Origin: Bacteroidales bacterium UBA4893 | GTDB lineage: Bacteria; Bacteroidota; Bacteroidia; Bacteroidales; P3 | Direction of reading: 5' to 3' | Assembly: GCA_002399025.1 (NCBI GenBank) | Contig: DHCV01000026.1 | Coordinates: 54,746-118,745, forward strand | DNA: 64,000 nucleotides | In this document: piece by piece, positions 54,903-63,947 of the stretch | Layout: the number at the start of each line of letters is the position of its first letter | Position numbering within the stretch: position 1 is the first letter of the stretch | Translations under genes and position numbers: made by a program | The notes under the pieces: generated by a model | Database searches by the model: none | What the model was told of the DNA's origin: nothing | Seen by the model: only the letters and a program-made list of their open reading frames with translations

Positions 54903-55850
54903 TTATTTTTGAAAACTAAGCCATTTTGAAATATTGGTTTCTATTCTTTTTGATAAATCGTTTGTTTGATTTCTTTGGAACTTCTCCCCAATTATGTTCT
55001 CATATAGCTCTATGTAGCGTTCGGAGATTTGATTAATGATTTCGGGAGTCATTTCGGGTACACTTTGTCCTTCTTGTCCTTGGAAACCATTCTCCATCAA
55101 CCACTCCCTCACAAATTCCTTAGAAAGCTGTCTTTGAGCTTGCGAGTTATTTTGGCGTTCTTGATAGCCCTCCAAATAGAAATAGCGTGATGAGTCAGGA
55201 GTGTGAATCTCGTCAATCAAATATATCTTGCCATCTTTCTTCCCAAATTCATATTTTGTATCAACCAAAATCAAACCTCTTTCCTTTGCTAATTCTTGTC
55301 CTCTTTGGAATAGTGCAAGGGTGTATTTTTCTAATTGTTCGTAATCTTCCTTTGAAACCAAACCATGTTTTATTATATCTTCCTTAGAAATATCCTCATC
55401 GTGCCCGATTGATTCCTTTGTGGTTGGGGTAATGATTGGGTTAGGAAACTTATCATTCTCCTTCATTCCCTCAGGTAAAACAACTCCACATAGAGTTCTC
55501 TTTCCTTGTTTATATTCCCTCCAAGCATGTCCTGAAAGATAGCCCCTTACAACCATTTCCACCTTAAAAGGCTCACACAAATGACCTATGGTTACCATTG
55601 GGTCAGGGCTTGCAATTTTCCAGTTGGGGACAATATCGCTTGTTGCATCCAAAAACCTTTCAGCTATTTGATTCAATACCTGCCCCTTGAAAGGGATACC
55701 CTTTGGCAATACAACATCGAAGGCCGAAATCCTGTCCGAAACAACCATTACCAAAAAATTATTATCAATATTATATACATCACGTACTTTTCCGATGTAT
55801 AAGTCCTTTTGTTTTTCAAATTTAAAATCTGTTTTAACTAATGCGTTCAT
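54903..55850 (-). CDS. purC: phosphoribosylaminoimidazole-succinocarboxamide synthase
   Basis: A 315-residue SAICAR synthetase of purine synthesis, joining aspartate to CAIR. It has [32 protein letters not shown] (ATP-binding), [18 protein letters not shown] and [13 protein letters not shown] then [12 protein letters not shown]. It is the longer form (about 300 residues) found in Bacteroidota and fungi, not the 237-residue E. coli form. gldH starts 12 bp after its stop, so the two are probably co-transcribed. Confidence 0.95.
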   Translation of the reverse strand: MNALVKTDFKFEKQKDLYIGKVRDVYNIDNNFLVMVVSDRISAFDVVLPKGIPFKGQVLNQIAERFLDATSDIVPNWKIASPDPMVTIGHLCEPFKVEMVVRGYLSGHAWREYKQGKRTLCGVVLPEGMKENDKFPNPIITPTTKESIGHDEDISKEDIIKHGLVSKEDYEQLEKYTLALFQRGQELAKERGLILVDTKYEFGKKDGKIYLIDEIHTPDSSRYFYLEGYQERQNNSQAQRQLSKEFVREWLMENGFQGQEGQSVPEMTPEIINQISERYIELYENIIGEKFQRNQTNDLSKRIETNISKWLSFQK

Positions 55851-55873
55851 AAAATTATCGTTTTTTTATGATG

Positions 55874-55881
55874 CAAAGATA
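55874..55881 (-). promoter_or_regulatory. -7 element of purC
   Basis: TATCTTTG on the minus strand, 23 bp before the purC ATG. Confidence 0.5.
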
Positions 55882-55975
55882 ATTTATTTTAGCCTTTTTT
55901 GATGAAAAATTACTTTTTTTAAGAAATTTCTATCCTATTTCTATTCATATCTCAAATAAATATAGTATGTTTGCA

Positions 55976-55983
55976 GTGCAATT
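55976..55983 (+). promoter_or_regulatory. -7 element for the OmpA-like gene at 55998
   Basis: TATGTTTG followed by CAG, 14 bp before the ATG. Confidence 0.5.
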
Positions 55984-55997
55984 AAATCATTCTTTTT

Positions 55998-57263
55998 ATG
56001 AAGAAGAAATTATTTTTAACCTTAATGCTGTCTCTTACAATCATTGTGGGAGCCTATGCACAACCCAGAACAACTAAGACCAACAAAGGGAAGAAACCTC
56101 AAATCTTAGAAACTCCACTTCCAGCAAGAAGTGCCGATTGTTTTTTTGCTGCACCTTTGCAAGTTGATATTCCCTTTGGACCAACTGAACCTCCTCGTGG
56201 ATATGGTTTTGTAAGTGAAATTAGTAAAGATGCTAAAACAAAGAATGTCTTTGATCAAGAACATAACTCTGTTTGGTATATTTTAACTATTCCTTATGAT
56301 GGAAAATTATGTATTGATGTAACTCCAAAAGCAATTGCTGACGATTACGATATGTTGGTTTATAAATATACCAATAAGTATTTTTGTAATAGAATAATTG
56401 GGAATAAAGTAACACCAATACGTTCTGTTATGTCAGCAGGAAACACCGAAACAAAAGGTATTACTGGAATTGGATTAAAGGGTAAATTGCCTCATGTTCC
56501 AAAAACTTCAACAGCTGCTTATGCTTCTTATATTGATGTAACAGAAGGAGAACAATATGTTATTGTTGTTGATAATCTTGCAAGCGGAGGTTTAGGACAC
56601 ACCATATTAGCCACAGTAAACACTGATTTCGCACCACTAACTGTTCTTCCAATAGATTCCATTAAGAGAGAAAGAACAACAGCTAACTTTACTCTTAAAG
56701 ATAAGGAAAGTGATAATGTGATAATGGAGAAACAAGATGCAGGAGCACAGCTTGTTAAGATTCTTCCACTAAAAAATTATACAATCTTGCTTCGTAAGGA
56801 AGGGTATTTTAACTACCAAAGAGATATTTCGCATGCACAAGCCGTTAAGGATTCAATCCTTACAGCACGTTTAGTACAAATTAAGGCAGGTTCTAAGCTC
56901 CCAATTAATGGATATTTGTATTTTGATGTGGATGAGTTAAATAATGTTACTCTATTACCAGATAGCTATAATGCACTCGACGATGCAGTTAAGACTCTTC
57001 AAGAATACCCTCATATAATTGTTGAAATAATAGGAAGAATACCAACAGAAGGTTTTAGTTTAAGGAAGGATGCTGAGAACTCACGTTTAAGAGCAGAAGC
57101 TATAAAAAAGTACTTAATTGGAAGAGGTATTCCAGAAACAAATCTCAAAACAAGAGGCTCCTATATAAAAGAATTAGAAGCTCAATTATCTACACAAAAG
57201 AAAAGTAAGTCAGGTTCAGTTCTAACTCCAAATTGCGAGATAAAGATTTTAAAAACTCAATAA
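55998..57263 (+). CDS. exported OmpA-like protein with unknown N-terminal domain
   Basis: A 421-residue exported protein. Signal peptide 1-21 (ending AYAQ). Residues about 40-210 form a beta-rich domain (VDIPFGPTEPPRGYGFVSEI, NSVWYILTIPYDGKLCIDVTP, EGEQYVIVVDN), perhaps jelly-roll-like; a carboxypeptidase-regulatory-like strand region follows. Residues about 300-421 resemble an OmpA domain (GYLYFDVDELNNVTLLPDSY, SRLRAEAIKKYLIGRGIPETN), though its peptidoglycan motif is degraded (IIVEIIGRIPTEG in place of GHTD). It probably bridges envelope layers. Confidence 0.75.
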   Translation: MKKKLFLTLMLSLTIIVGAYAQPRTTKTNKGKKPQILETPLPARSADCFFAAPLQVDIPFGPTEPPRGYGFVSEISKDAKTKNVFDQEHNSVWYILTIPYDGKLCIDVTPKAIADDYDMLVYKYTNKYFCNRIIGNKVTPIRSVMSAGNTETKGITGIGLKGKLPHVPKTSTAAYASYIDVTEGEQYVIVVDNLASGGLGHTILATVNTDFAPLTVLPIDSIKRERTTANFTLKDKESDNVIMEKQDAGAQLVKILPLKNYTILLRKEGYFNYQRDISHAQAVKDSILTARLVQIKAGSKLPINGYLYFDVDELNNVTLLPDSYNALDDAVKTLQEYPHIIVEIIGRIPTEGFSLRKDAENSRLRAEAIKKYLIGRGIPETNLKTRGSYIKELEAQLSTQKKSKSGSVLTPNCEIKILKTQ

Positions 57264-57285
57264 ATTTACTATGATTTTCTTTTTA

Positions 57286-57416
57286 TCAGAATCAGGATTT
57301 GCTTGATTTTAGGATTTGTAGGATTTCTATAATCGGTTACATAAAAATAATCAAGTCAATCCTTTAATCCTGTATCATCGGCTTGCCGCTTGCCTTAGCA
57401 AGAATCCTGATTCTGA
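57286..57416. repeat. dispersed 131-bp inverted repeat with a nested shared segment
   Basis: TCAGAATCAGGATT (57286-57299) and AATCCTGATTCTGA (57403-57416) are perfect inverted arms. A 31-bp segment at 57377-57407 (starting ATCGGCTTGCCGCTTGCC) recurs exactly at 59862-59892. No gene is inside. Confidence 0.78.
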
Positions 57417-57496
57417 CTAAGAAAGAATCTGTGCGAATCGGCTTTCTCCTTTCCTGATTCAGACAACATTAATCATTAATAAACTCCTGATTCACA

Positions 57497-57850
57497 TTAA
57501 GAGAATATTGGTTTTTGTGGTTTTTGGGCTAATAGACCAATTGAAACTGAGGTTTTTCCATTATTATCTTTTGAGTAGGTTAGTTCAAATCTATCTAAAT
57601 CATCTAAATGAGAAAACATAAAAAATGAAGTATGCTCATCATATTCTGGGGAATCTTGTTCGGAATAAATAAGTACTTTTAAATATGTTTTTAAAACTTC
57701 TGTAATCATTTCAACACTCTTATCTGAATTAAGAGCTACTTGTTTAAGTAAATGACCTGCATTAATAGTAAAACTTTGATTGTTTTGAAGCATATCATAT
57801 ATCTTTTGCATTACATCACGTTTTTCAAAATCAATTTTATCATTTTCCAT
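57497..57850 (-). CDS. small protein of unknown function
   Basis: This 117-residue protein is not recognised. It has no signal peptide or membrane segment. The first half is helical (RDVMQKIYDMLQNNQSFTI, DKSVEMITEVLKTYLKVL) and the second beta-rich (TSFFMFSHLDDLDRFELTYS, KTSVSIGLLAQ). It ends in a repeat-rich spacer and is transcribed on its own, away from the peroxiredoxin gene's terminator. Its codon use is ordinary. Confidence 0.65.
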   Translation of the reverse strand: MENDKIDFEKRDVMQKIYDMLQNNQSFTINAGHLLKQVALNSDKSVEMITEVLKTYLKVLIYSEQDSPEYDEHTSFFMFSHLDDLDRFELTYSKDNNGKTSVSIGLLAQKPQKPIFS

Positions 57851-57922
57851 AATAAGACATTTTTTAAATTTATACTATAATTACAACGACAAAACATAAA
57901 TTATTATTTCATTAATTGGAAC

Positions 57923-57951
57923 AAAAAAAGGGAGCTGAAAAATCAACTCCC
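57923..57951 (-). terminator. intrinsic terminator of the peroxiredoxin gene
   Basis: On the minus strand GGGAGTTGA pairs with TCAGCTCCC (one wobble) around a 4-nt loop, followed by seven T. It is 67 bp after the stop. Confidence 0.8.
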
Positions 57952-58017
57952 GCTGTGGTCTTTACCTTAATAAGATAACAAATAATTAATAAGTAAAACC
58001 GACAATTAAACCTTAAA

Positions 58018-58725
58018 CTATTTCCCTAACCTACTCTCAACTTCTTGTTTTGAAAGCTTTTTTGTGCAGAAGAACCAATCATAACACTTAACATCCTCAT
58101 CCTTACTTTCCATTCTCTCCTTAGCAACTCCACATGAACCAGCTGTTGGCACAATTACATCATCACCCGGACGCCAGTCTGCTGGTAATGCAACTGAGAA
58201 ATTATCAGCTGTTTGAAGAGCAATCAAAACTCTCATCAATTCATCAAAATTTCTTCCCAATGAAAGTGGATAATAAATTATAGTACGGATAATGTCTTGT
58301 GGGTCAATGAAGAACACCGCTCTAACTGCTTTTGTTGTTGCCTCACCTGGTTGAATCATACCATATTTATTAGCAACTTCCATTGTTATATCTTCAATTA
58401 AAGGAAATTTCACTTCAATATCCTTCATTCCCTTATATTCTATTTTTTCCTTAATTGTTCTCAACCATGCAATATGGCTATAAAGTCCATCAACCGATAG
58501 ACCTACTAATTGTGTATTTAGCGCTTCAAATTCTGGTGCCATCTTGGCAAAGGTCATAAACTCAGAAGTACAAACTGGCGTAAAGTCAGCTGGATGTGAG
58601 AATAAGATTTTCCATTTTCCTGAATAGTCCTCAGGGAAATTAATATTTCCTTGTGTTGTAACTGCCTTAAATGAAGGAGCTTTGTCGCCAATTCTTGGCA
58701 TTGAATTTACTGAATTAGTTTCCAT
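58018..58725 (-). CDS. peroxiredoxin, Prx6-type
   Basis: A 235-residue thiol peroxidase. The peroxidatic Cys52 is in HPADFTPVCTSEF. The longer C-terminal region has Cys198, Cys214 and Cys220 (GSCGVAKERM, DVKCYDWFFC), the pattern of archaeal and clostridial Prx6 enzymes that use extra cysteines for resolution. It reduces hydrogen peroxide and organic hydroperoxides. It is transcribed divergently from oxyR and is probably its target. The ATG at 58725 is used; an alternative Met at residue 9 begins the conserved region. Confidence 0.92.
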   Translation of the reverse strand: METNSVNSMPRIGDKAPSFKAVTTQGNINFPEDYSGKWKILFSHPADFTPVCTSEFMTFAKMAPEFEALNTQLVGLSVDGLYSHIAWLRTIKEKIEYKGMKDIEVKFPLIEDITMEVANKYGMIQPGEATTKAVRAVFFIDPQDIIRTIIYYPLSLGRNFDELMRVLIALQTADNFSVALPADWRPGDDVIVPTAGSCGVAKERMESKDEDVKCYDWFFCTKKLSKQEVESRLGK

Positions 58726-58773
58726 TTTTCTTGTGTTTTTTTATTATATATTATTATTAATATTTTCTACTTG

Positions 58774-58824
58774 CAAAAATATAGTCAATTTTTATATCTA
58801 CCAAACAGATTTTTTCTATCTTTG
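58774..58824. promoter_or_regulatory. divergent peroxiredoxin/oxyR promoters with likely OxyR site
   Basis: Minus-strand -7 TATTTTTG at 58781-58774 serves the peroxiredoxin; plus-strand -7 TATCTTTG at 58817-58824 serves oxyR. About 35 bp separate them. ATAG at 58781, and CTAT...ATAG around the oxyR -7, match halves of the ATAG-N7-CTAT OxyR pattern. The operator itself is inference. Confidence 0.55.
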
Positions 58825-58845
58825 CATAGATAAAAACGATTAAAC

Positions 58846-59772
58846 ATGACAATTCAACAATTAGAATACGTTGTGGCTGTTGACAAATACAGACATTTCA
58901 TTAATGCAGCAAAGGCATGTGGCATTACACAATCAACCCTAAGTTCCATGATTCAAAAATTAGAAAATGAATTAGATGTAATAATTTTTGATAGAAATTC
59001 TCACCCAATTGTTCCAACAAACATTGGAGAGAAAATAATTAATCAAGCTAAGATTATTCTTTATAACTCTAAGCAATTAATGGAGATGGTTATGGATGAA
59101 AGAAATAAAAGTGAGGGACAAATTAAATTGGGTATAATTCCAACTGTTGCTACCTATATTTTGCCAAAACTCTTTAAAGAAGTTATGGATAATCATCCAA
59201 ATATTAGACTAAATGTAACTGAAACGCAAACCTCTAACATTATCAGACAACTTCATCGTGCTGAATTGGATATGGCAATTTTGGCAACCCCAATTGATAA
59301 TGATGATTTATTAGAAATACCAATTTATTATGAAGAGTTTATGGCTTATATTTCGCCCTTAGATAATTTGTATAAAGAAAAAGAAATTAACTCTTCATCA
59401 ATGGTATTGGATAATATGTGGATTTTGCAGGAAGGACATTGTTTTAGAAATCAGGTTTTGAATTTCTGCAAACAAAACTCCGACTTTAAACCCAACTATG
59501 AAGCTGGAAACATAGATACATTAGTTAAGATTGTTGATAAGAATAAAGGATACACCATAATCCCAAAACTTCATATTGACCTTTTAACAGAAGAACAAAA
59601 GAAAAACGTACGACCACTTGTTTCTCCACAAATTGTAAGAGAAATATCAATAGTTGTAAGGAGGGACTATGTTAGAGAAACCCTACTAAATCACTTAGCT
59701 GAAATCCTAAAAACCATAATTCCAGAACATATGATAGATGAAAGATTAAAGAAATTCGCAATTAGATTATAA
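58846..59772 (+). CDS. oxyR: hydrogen-peroxide-sensing LysR-type regulator OxyR
   Basis: A 308-residue LysR regulator. The N-terminal winged helix-turn-helix spans about 1-60 (AAKACGITQSTLSSMIQKLENEL). The sensor motif is LQEGHCFRNQVLNFC, with Cys199 and Cys208, the same numbers as the peroxide-sensing pair in E. coli OxyR, plus the His and Arg next to Cys199. On oxidation these would form a disulfide and activate transcription. It faces the peroxiredoxin gene across a short divergent promoter region. It is a strong identification. Confidence 0.95.
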   Translation: MTIQQLEYVVAVDKYRHFINAAKACGITQSTLSSMIQKLENELDVIIFDRNSHPIVPTNIGEKIINQAKIILYNSKQLMEMVMDERNKSEGQIKLGIIPTVATYILPKLFKEVMDNHPNIRLNVTETQTSNIIRQLHRAELDMAILATPIDNDDLLEIPIYYEEFMAYISPLDNLYKEKEINSSSMVLDNMWILQEGHCFRNQVLNFCKQNSDFKPNYEAGNIDTLVKIVDKNKGYTIIPKLHIDLLTEEQKKNVRPLVSPQIVREISIVVRRDYVRETLLNHLAEILKTIIPEHMIDERLKKFAIRL

Positions 59773-59779
59773 CAGAGTA

Positions 59780-60124
<345 letters not shown>

Positions 60125-60172
60125 ATAAAAAGAAGACAAAAAAATAAGAAAAAATCCGTGCAATTCGTGGAT

Positions 60173-60204
60173 AAAAAAAAAGGAGCAAGTATAAAACTCA
60201 CTCC
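60173..60204 (-). terminator. intrinsic terminator of the 136-residue protein gene
   Basis: On the minus strand GGAGTGAGT pairs with ACTTGCTCC (two wobbles), followed by eight or more T. It lies just after the stop at 60225. Confidence 0.7.
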
Positions 60205-60224
60205 CTAAAATTAAAATGCTTGCA

Positions 60225-60635
60225 TTATAAGATTTTACAATAATACTTAATCGTTTCTATTTTTTTTGAAAGATCGGAAATCTTTTTCTTCAAATCCATT
60301 CTTTTTTCAAATACCACATTATACTCTTCAATGGCTTTCCTTTCTTTCTCAACATAATCAAGTAATTGATTTACCTGATCTAATGTTCTATCCAAATATT
60401 TGAATTTTAATTCGTTAATGAAATAAGGCGATTCATCAATCTCTGTTTCGTAATAACCTCCCATATCTTCATTATAAAGATAGAAGGTTCTTAATTGCAT
60501 TTTTGAGGTTTCTTCTTGTCGTTCTATCGCTTCACGCAATTTACGTTGAGAGTAAGTCTCTTTCAAAGTAGTTTTATTATCCTGTGAGCTATTGCTCTGT
60601 GATGCATTCTTAGCATCAAAATTTGATTTTATCAT
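60225..60635 (-). CDS. coiled-coil protein of unknown function, near the primase-helicase
   Basis: This 136-residue protein is not recognised. It has no signal peptide or membrane segment. The first 35 residues are Ser/Asn/Gln-rich; the second half is a coiled coil (about 80-130: LDQVNQLLDYVEKERKAIEE, KKKISDLSKKIETIKYY). It is the last gene of a minus-strand group with the 58-residue protein, the HU-like protein and the primase-helicase, and is closed by a terminator. A role in DNA handling is guilt by association only. Confidence 0.65.
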   Translation of the reverse strand: MIKSNFDAKNASQSNSSQDNKTTLKETYSQRKLREAIERQEETSKMQLRTFYLYNEDMGGYYETEIDESPYFINELKFKYLDRTLDQVNQLLDYVEKERKAIEEYNVVFEKRMDLKKKISDLSKKIETIKYYCKIL

Positions 60636-60658
60636 AAATTTTTAATTTTTTTATTTTA

Positions 60659-60835
60659 TTATTCTTGGTCATCTTCATCATAATATTCTGGATCATTTTC
60701 ATCTACAAAGTATTCAATTTCAATTTCTTTACTGTAAAATAGTGGATCTGAATTTTCATTTGAATATCCTCCGTTTTGGAAAAATTCTTTCCAGTTTATT
60801 TCTGTTTTGACCTTATTTATTTTTTTTGTTTTCAC
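60659..60835 (-). CDS. 58-residue acidic protein, GTG start
   Basis: A short frame between the HU-like and 136-residue genes. It reads MKTKKINKVKTEINWKEFFQ at the start and ends in an acidic tail (DENDPEYYDEDDQE) before TAA. The basic head and very acidic tail look like a real small protein. There is no ATG; GTG at 60835 is the first plausible start. The frame is open for about 17 codons upstream back to a TAG, so a non-standard earlier start is possible. The function is unknown. Confidence 0.5.
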   Translation of the reverse strand: MKTKKINKVKTEINWKEFFQNGGYSNENSDPLFYSKEIEIEYFVDENDPEYYDEDDQE

Positions 60836-60864
60836 TTGTGGTGTTTCTTTTTTGATTTTATGAT

Positions 60865-60900
60865 ATTGAAGGGACCAACGTAAGGTCAGTCCCTATCAAT
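60865..60900. other. hairpin between the HU-like and 58-residue genes
   Basis: ATTGA-GGGAC and GTCCCT-TCAAT pair as a long imperfect stem (10 pairs with a small internal bulge) around a 13-nt loop. It has no U-tract, so processing or partial termination is more likely than full termination. Confidence 0.45.
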
Positions 60901-60917
60901 CGTCATTAACCATTTAA

Positions 60918-61346
60918 TTATGGAGCAACTGGTGTTTCAGTATTATCAGTAACCAAACCCTTAGGTGCTGGATTTCGGTATTCCATGCTTGTGGTTTTCA
61001 GCTTGTTCTTAAAGCGGACATTTGGTCTGAAATTTACCTTAATTCCTCTAATTGTTGAAGCATCAACTTCTTCGGGAGTCTCCATTGCCTTTGCACTCAA
61101 ATAAGGTGTAAATGTGCCTAACTGATCTAAGCGAACAGTGATTCCGTTCATTGTTGCATCTGAAATAACGACTTGCAATGCCCTTAAAGCACTAAGGACG
61201 TCATTCTCAGCAAGCGAGCTCATTCCAGCGATTCTCTCAATTAATTGTTCCTCAGACATTGCTCCATTGCGACTAATAACTGCTAAGTGCTTCATTCCTC
61301 CCCCAGTTCCAACTGAGATTTTTCTTTCTACTATTGTGTAGTTCAT
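60918..61346 (-). CDS. HU-HIG family DNA-binding protein
   Basis: A 142-residue HU/IHF-like protein of the Bacteroidota HU-HIG type. The helical base (SEEQLIERIAGMSSLAENDVLSALRALQVVI) is followed by beta-arms (GITVRLDQLGTFTPYLSA) and the IRGIKVNFRPNVRF strand that replaces the classical arm tip. The C-terminal 25 residues are Pro/Thr-rich and disordered. It bends or packages DNA. It lies between the primase-helicase (192 bp upstream) and two small genes on the same strand. A hairpin (AAGTTCA/TGAACTT, 61405-61425) sits in the upstream spacer. Confidence 0.88.
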   Translation of the reverse strand: MNYTIVERKISVGTGGGMKHLAVISRNGAMSEEQLIERIAGMSSLAENDVLSALRALQVVISDATMNGITVRLDQLGTFTPYLSAKAMETPEEVDASTIRGIKVNFRPNVRFKNKLKTTSMEYRNPAPKGLVTDNTETPVAP

Positions 61347-61538
61347 AATGTTAAATGCGATTAACCCTAATTATCATCGACGAGGTTTTTTATTTTTTTA
61401 TTTTTAAGTTCATTTTTACTGAACTTCTATATATAAATATCTCACCAAAAAGAAAAGGTCAAGAAAAGGGTAAAAAAACAGCAAAAAAGACGATATTTTA
61501 TGAATTATTAACAGTTTTGCAATGTTTTTGGCGACTTT

Positions 61539-63947
61539 TTAACAAAATTTAATATCTTCAAAAACAACTCCTTTTAATGGAAAACCGCTATAAAGATGAA
61601 CTATATTATCATTTCGCAAAATCCTCCCTCTTCCAACTGCTTGTATCATCTCATTATTGGTTATATCTAAATGTAATTTTTGAAGTCCTTTATCTTTAAA
61701 AGTCATGAATTTAAATCTATATCCATTGTATTCTACCTGTTGGTATTGCATTTCATAACCTTCTTTACTTTCTATTCCAATCAAATATGCAAGCAAAATA
61801 TAACGTGGGTTCTCGTATCTATTTATCCCTACAACTGCCATTTCCTCATTCTCCAAATCATTACTTCCATACAGATACCCAAAATGACAAGTTGAAGGTT
61901 TTGTGAAATGATCTTTTATACTTCTATATGTTATAACTGGCATATTCCCTATATTTTCATTGAGTTGATAAATAACCTTTTGAGTTAAAGAAGTTTGGGA
62001 ATATGAAAGATTGGTATATTGAAAGATAACTCCTTTTTGTTTGATATTACTTAAATCAATTACTTTCACTCTATCCTTATATATATGTGTATAATAATCG
62101 ATATTTGGCGTAGCTGACATTATAATATACTTGCAATCAACTTCAAGTTTTTTATGTTGGATATAGTAAATAATATCATTCCCAGTAGTTTTATTTTTAT
62201 CAATATAATAGGCGTAAGAGTTTAATAATGAATAGATATTAATATTTAATCCTTCCATATAGTCCTCAATCTCATCCAAGTCAAAATTTATTTTTTTAGT
62301 TTCAATTACTTGATTAGTTTGCGAATTAATAATACCCTCTATTGCTTTGCATAAATCACTTTTTTGTTTTTTAATTTTTTCCAGAAAACTCCTGAGCATA
62401 TTTATTGTAATTGTTTCTATTTTTGCAATCTCTTGGATGGGGTCTTCATCAAAAAACACAGTGCTAAAATACTTATTATGTTTATTTACCTCCCTGCTAA
62501 TGGTTGTATAGGATGGTTTATCAGCTAGAAAGGTTGTGGTATCATTTTTTTGGTAATTTAAAAAAGCTTGTTTATCTTCGCATTTCTCCTTGTTTTTTCT
62601 AATTATCTCCTTTGCTTTTTCAAATCTCCCCTGATTAAACAGCATTTTTACACTTTCATTTATTTGACTATCATTAAATTTAGGAACAGGATAAACTCTA
62701 TTATAGGTGTTTGTATCTTTACCAATTGTAATATCATCTATTATTCTATGGTGATAAAAAGCAATATAAGAATTAGGTAAATCCTTTAAATACTGCGTTT
62801 TGCCAAAACCAGTTGGCACCTTAAAAATATAAATACCATTTCCTTCATCTTCTTGTGCTTTATTTATTTTCTCTTTAAATATCTCTTCTGCTTTTTCAAT
62901 ATCAATATATTCTTCTGAATTAGCGTTTTTAATTATCTCAATTTTATTTTGATTAGAATCCCTATTTTGCAAGATAACATCTATAAAACTTGTATACTGA
63001 GAATCATTTTCCGAATTAGAAAACTCACTTAAATTCTGTGAATTATAGTTTTTCTTTTTGAAGTAATCAACCATATTTCTCCTTTCATCAGAATAAGAAG
63101 AGTGGCTTTTAGAATGTAAATCAAAAATCTCCTTATATTTTTTTGCTCCCCCATCAATCCTTTGCATATTCATAGCAATTCCCACAAGCTCAAAATGATA
63201 GAGCCATTTTCCATCAACAAATCTCCTGTATATATCACAATTATAATAAAGCAAATCCCAATCTTCTTTCCTTATCCTAAATGTTTGATTGCTTTGCTCT
63301 TCATTATTTTTCTCATTATCGTTTGAGTTATTATTCACTGAAATTAATCTCCTACTATCACCCTTATATTTAGTATAATTGATGATATTAATTACCTCTT
63401 TTAAGTGGTTGACATTTGTTTTCTTTGAAGAGAGAAAAATAGCATCATACCCACCAAAATAATAATTAGATAAATTTAAAGCAGATTGGTCACATTGAAA
63501 ATTGAAAATGAAATTAAAAGCTTGAATAATATTTTTCATTAATATTTTATCCCTAATCACCTCATCCAAAACAAAAATCAATCTAAATTTCTCAATCGTT
63601 GAAGTGGATGAATAGGTTGAATATTTTATAATTGGGTTTATATTAAAATTCTTACAGCATTGAAGAGCTTCATTATAAGTCATACCACCATCAAAATCAA
63701 TATATACAACCTCCTGACACTCCCAATTTTTATCAAGAATATGATTTTTTGTGTAGATTGCAGGAGAAACCGTAAAAGATGAAGAAGAATTGTAAAATGA
63801 AAAAAGTTCCTCAATACTTATGTTTTCTCTTTTGAAATGATTGTAGATAGTTGGTTTTAAACTCTCATCAGGTTTATTTTTAGTTGCAATTCGTGAAACT
63901 GTTAGTTCTATTCTCATAATAAAATTATATTTATCATAAGTGTCCAC
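61539..63947 (-). CDS. putative primase-helicase fusion (AEP-like primase plus SF2 helicase)
   Basis: An 802-residue protein whose family I cannot name with certainty. Residues about 60-175 look like an archaeo-eukaryotic-type primase: YIDFD with Asp84 and Asp86, then KFRLIF and QCDQSALNLSNYYFGG with Asp153. A helical PriCT-like stretch follows (about 225-305). Residues about 370-802 carry superfamily 2 helicase motifs: Walker A VPTGFGKTQ (377-385), DEDP (500-503), SAT (611-613) and QAVGRGR (769-775). It probably primes and unwinds DNA for a mobile element or phage-like replicon. An alternative start at residue 11 (63917) is possible. No integrase or transposase is visible. Confidence 0.7.
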   Translation of the reverse strand: MDTYDKYNFIMRIELTVSRIATKNKPDESLKPTIYNHFKRENISIEELFSFYNSSSSFTVSPAIYTKNHILDKNWECQEVVYIDFDGGMTYNEALQCCKNFNINPIIKYSTYSSTSTIEKFRLIFVLDEVIRDKILMKNIIQAFNFIFNFQCDQSALNLSNYYFGGYDAIFLSSKKTNVNHLKEVINIINYTKYKGDSRRLISVNNNSNDNEKNNEEQSNQTFRIRKEDWDLLYYNCDIYRRFVDGKWLYHFELVGIAMNMQRIDGGAKKYKEIFDLHSKSHSSYSDERRNMVDYFKKKNYNSQNLSEFSNSENDSQYTSFIDVILQNRDSNQNKIEIIKNANSEEYIDIEKAEEIFKEKINKAQEDEGNGIYIFKVPTGFGKTQYLKDLPNSYIAFYHHRIIDDITIGKDTNTYNRVYPVPKFNDSQINESVKMLFNQGRFEKAKEIIRKNKEKCEDKQAFLNYQKNDTTTFLADKPSYTTISREVNKHNKYFSTVFFDEDPIQEIAKIETITINMLRSFLEKIKKQKSDLCKAIEGIINSQTNQVIETKKINFDLDEIEDYMEGLNINIYSLLNSYAYYIDKNKTTGNDIIYYIQHKKLEVDCKYIIMSATPNIDYYTHIYKDRVKVIDLSNIKQKGVIFQYTNLSYSQTSLTQKVIYQLNENIGNMPVITYRSIKDHFTKPSTCHFGYLYGSNDLENEEMAVVGINRYENPRYILLAYLIGIESKEGYEMQYQQVEYNGYRFKFMTFKDKGLQKLHLDITNNEMIQAVGRGRILRNDNIVHLYSGFPLKGVVFEDIKFC

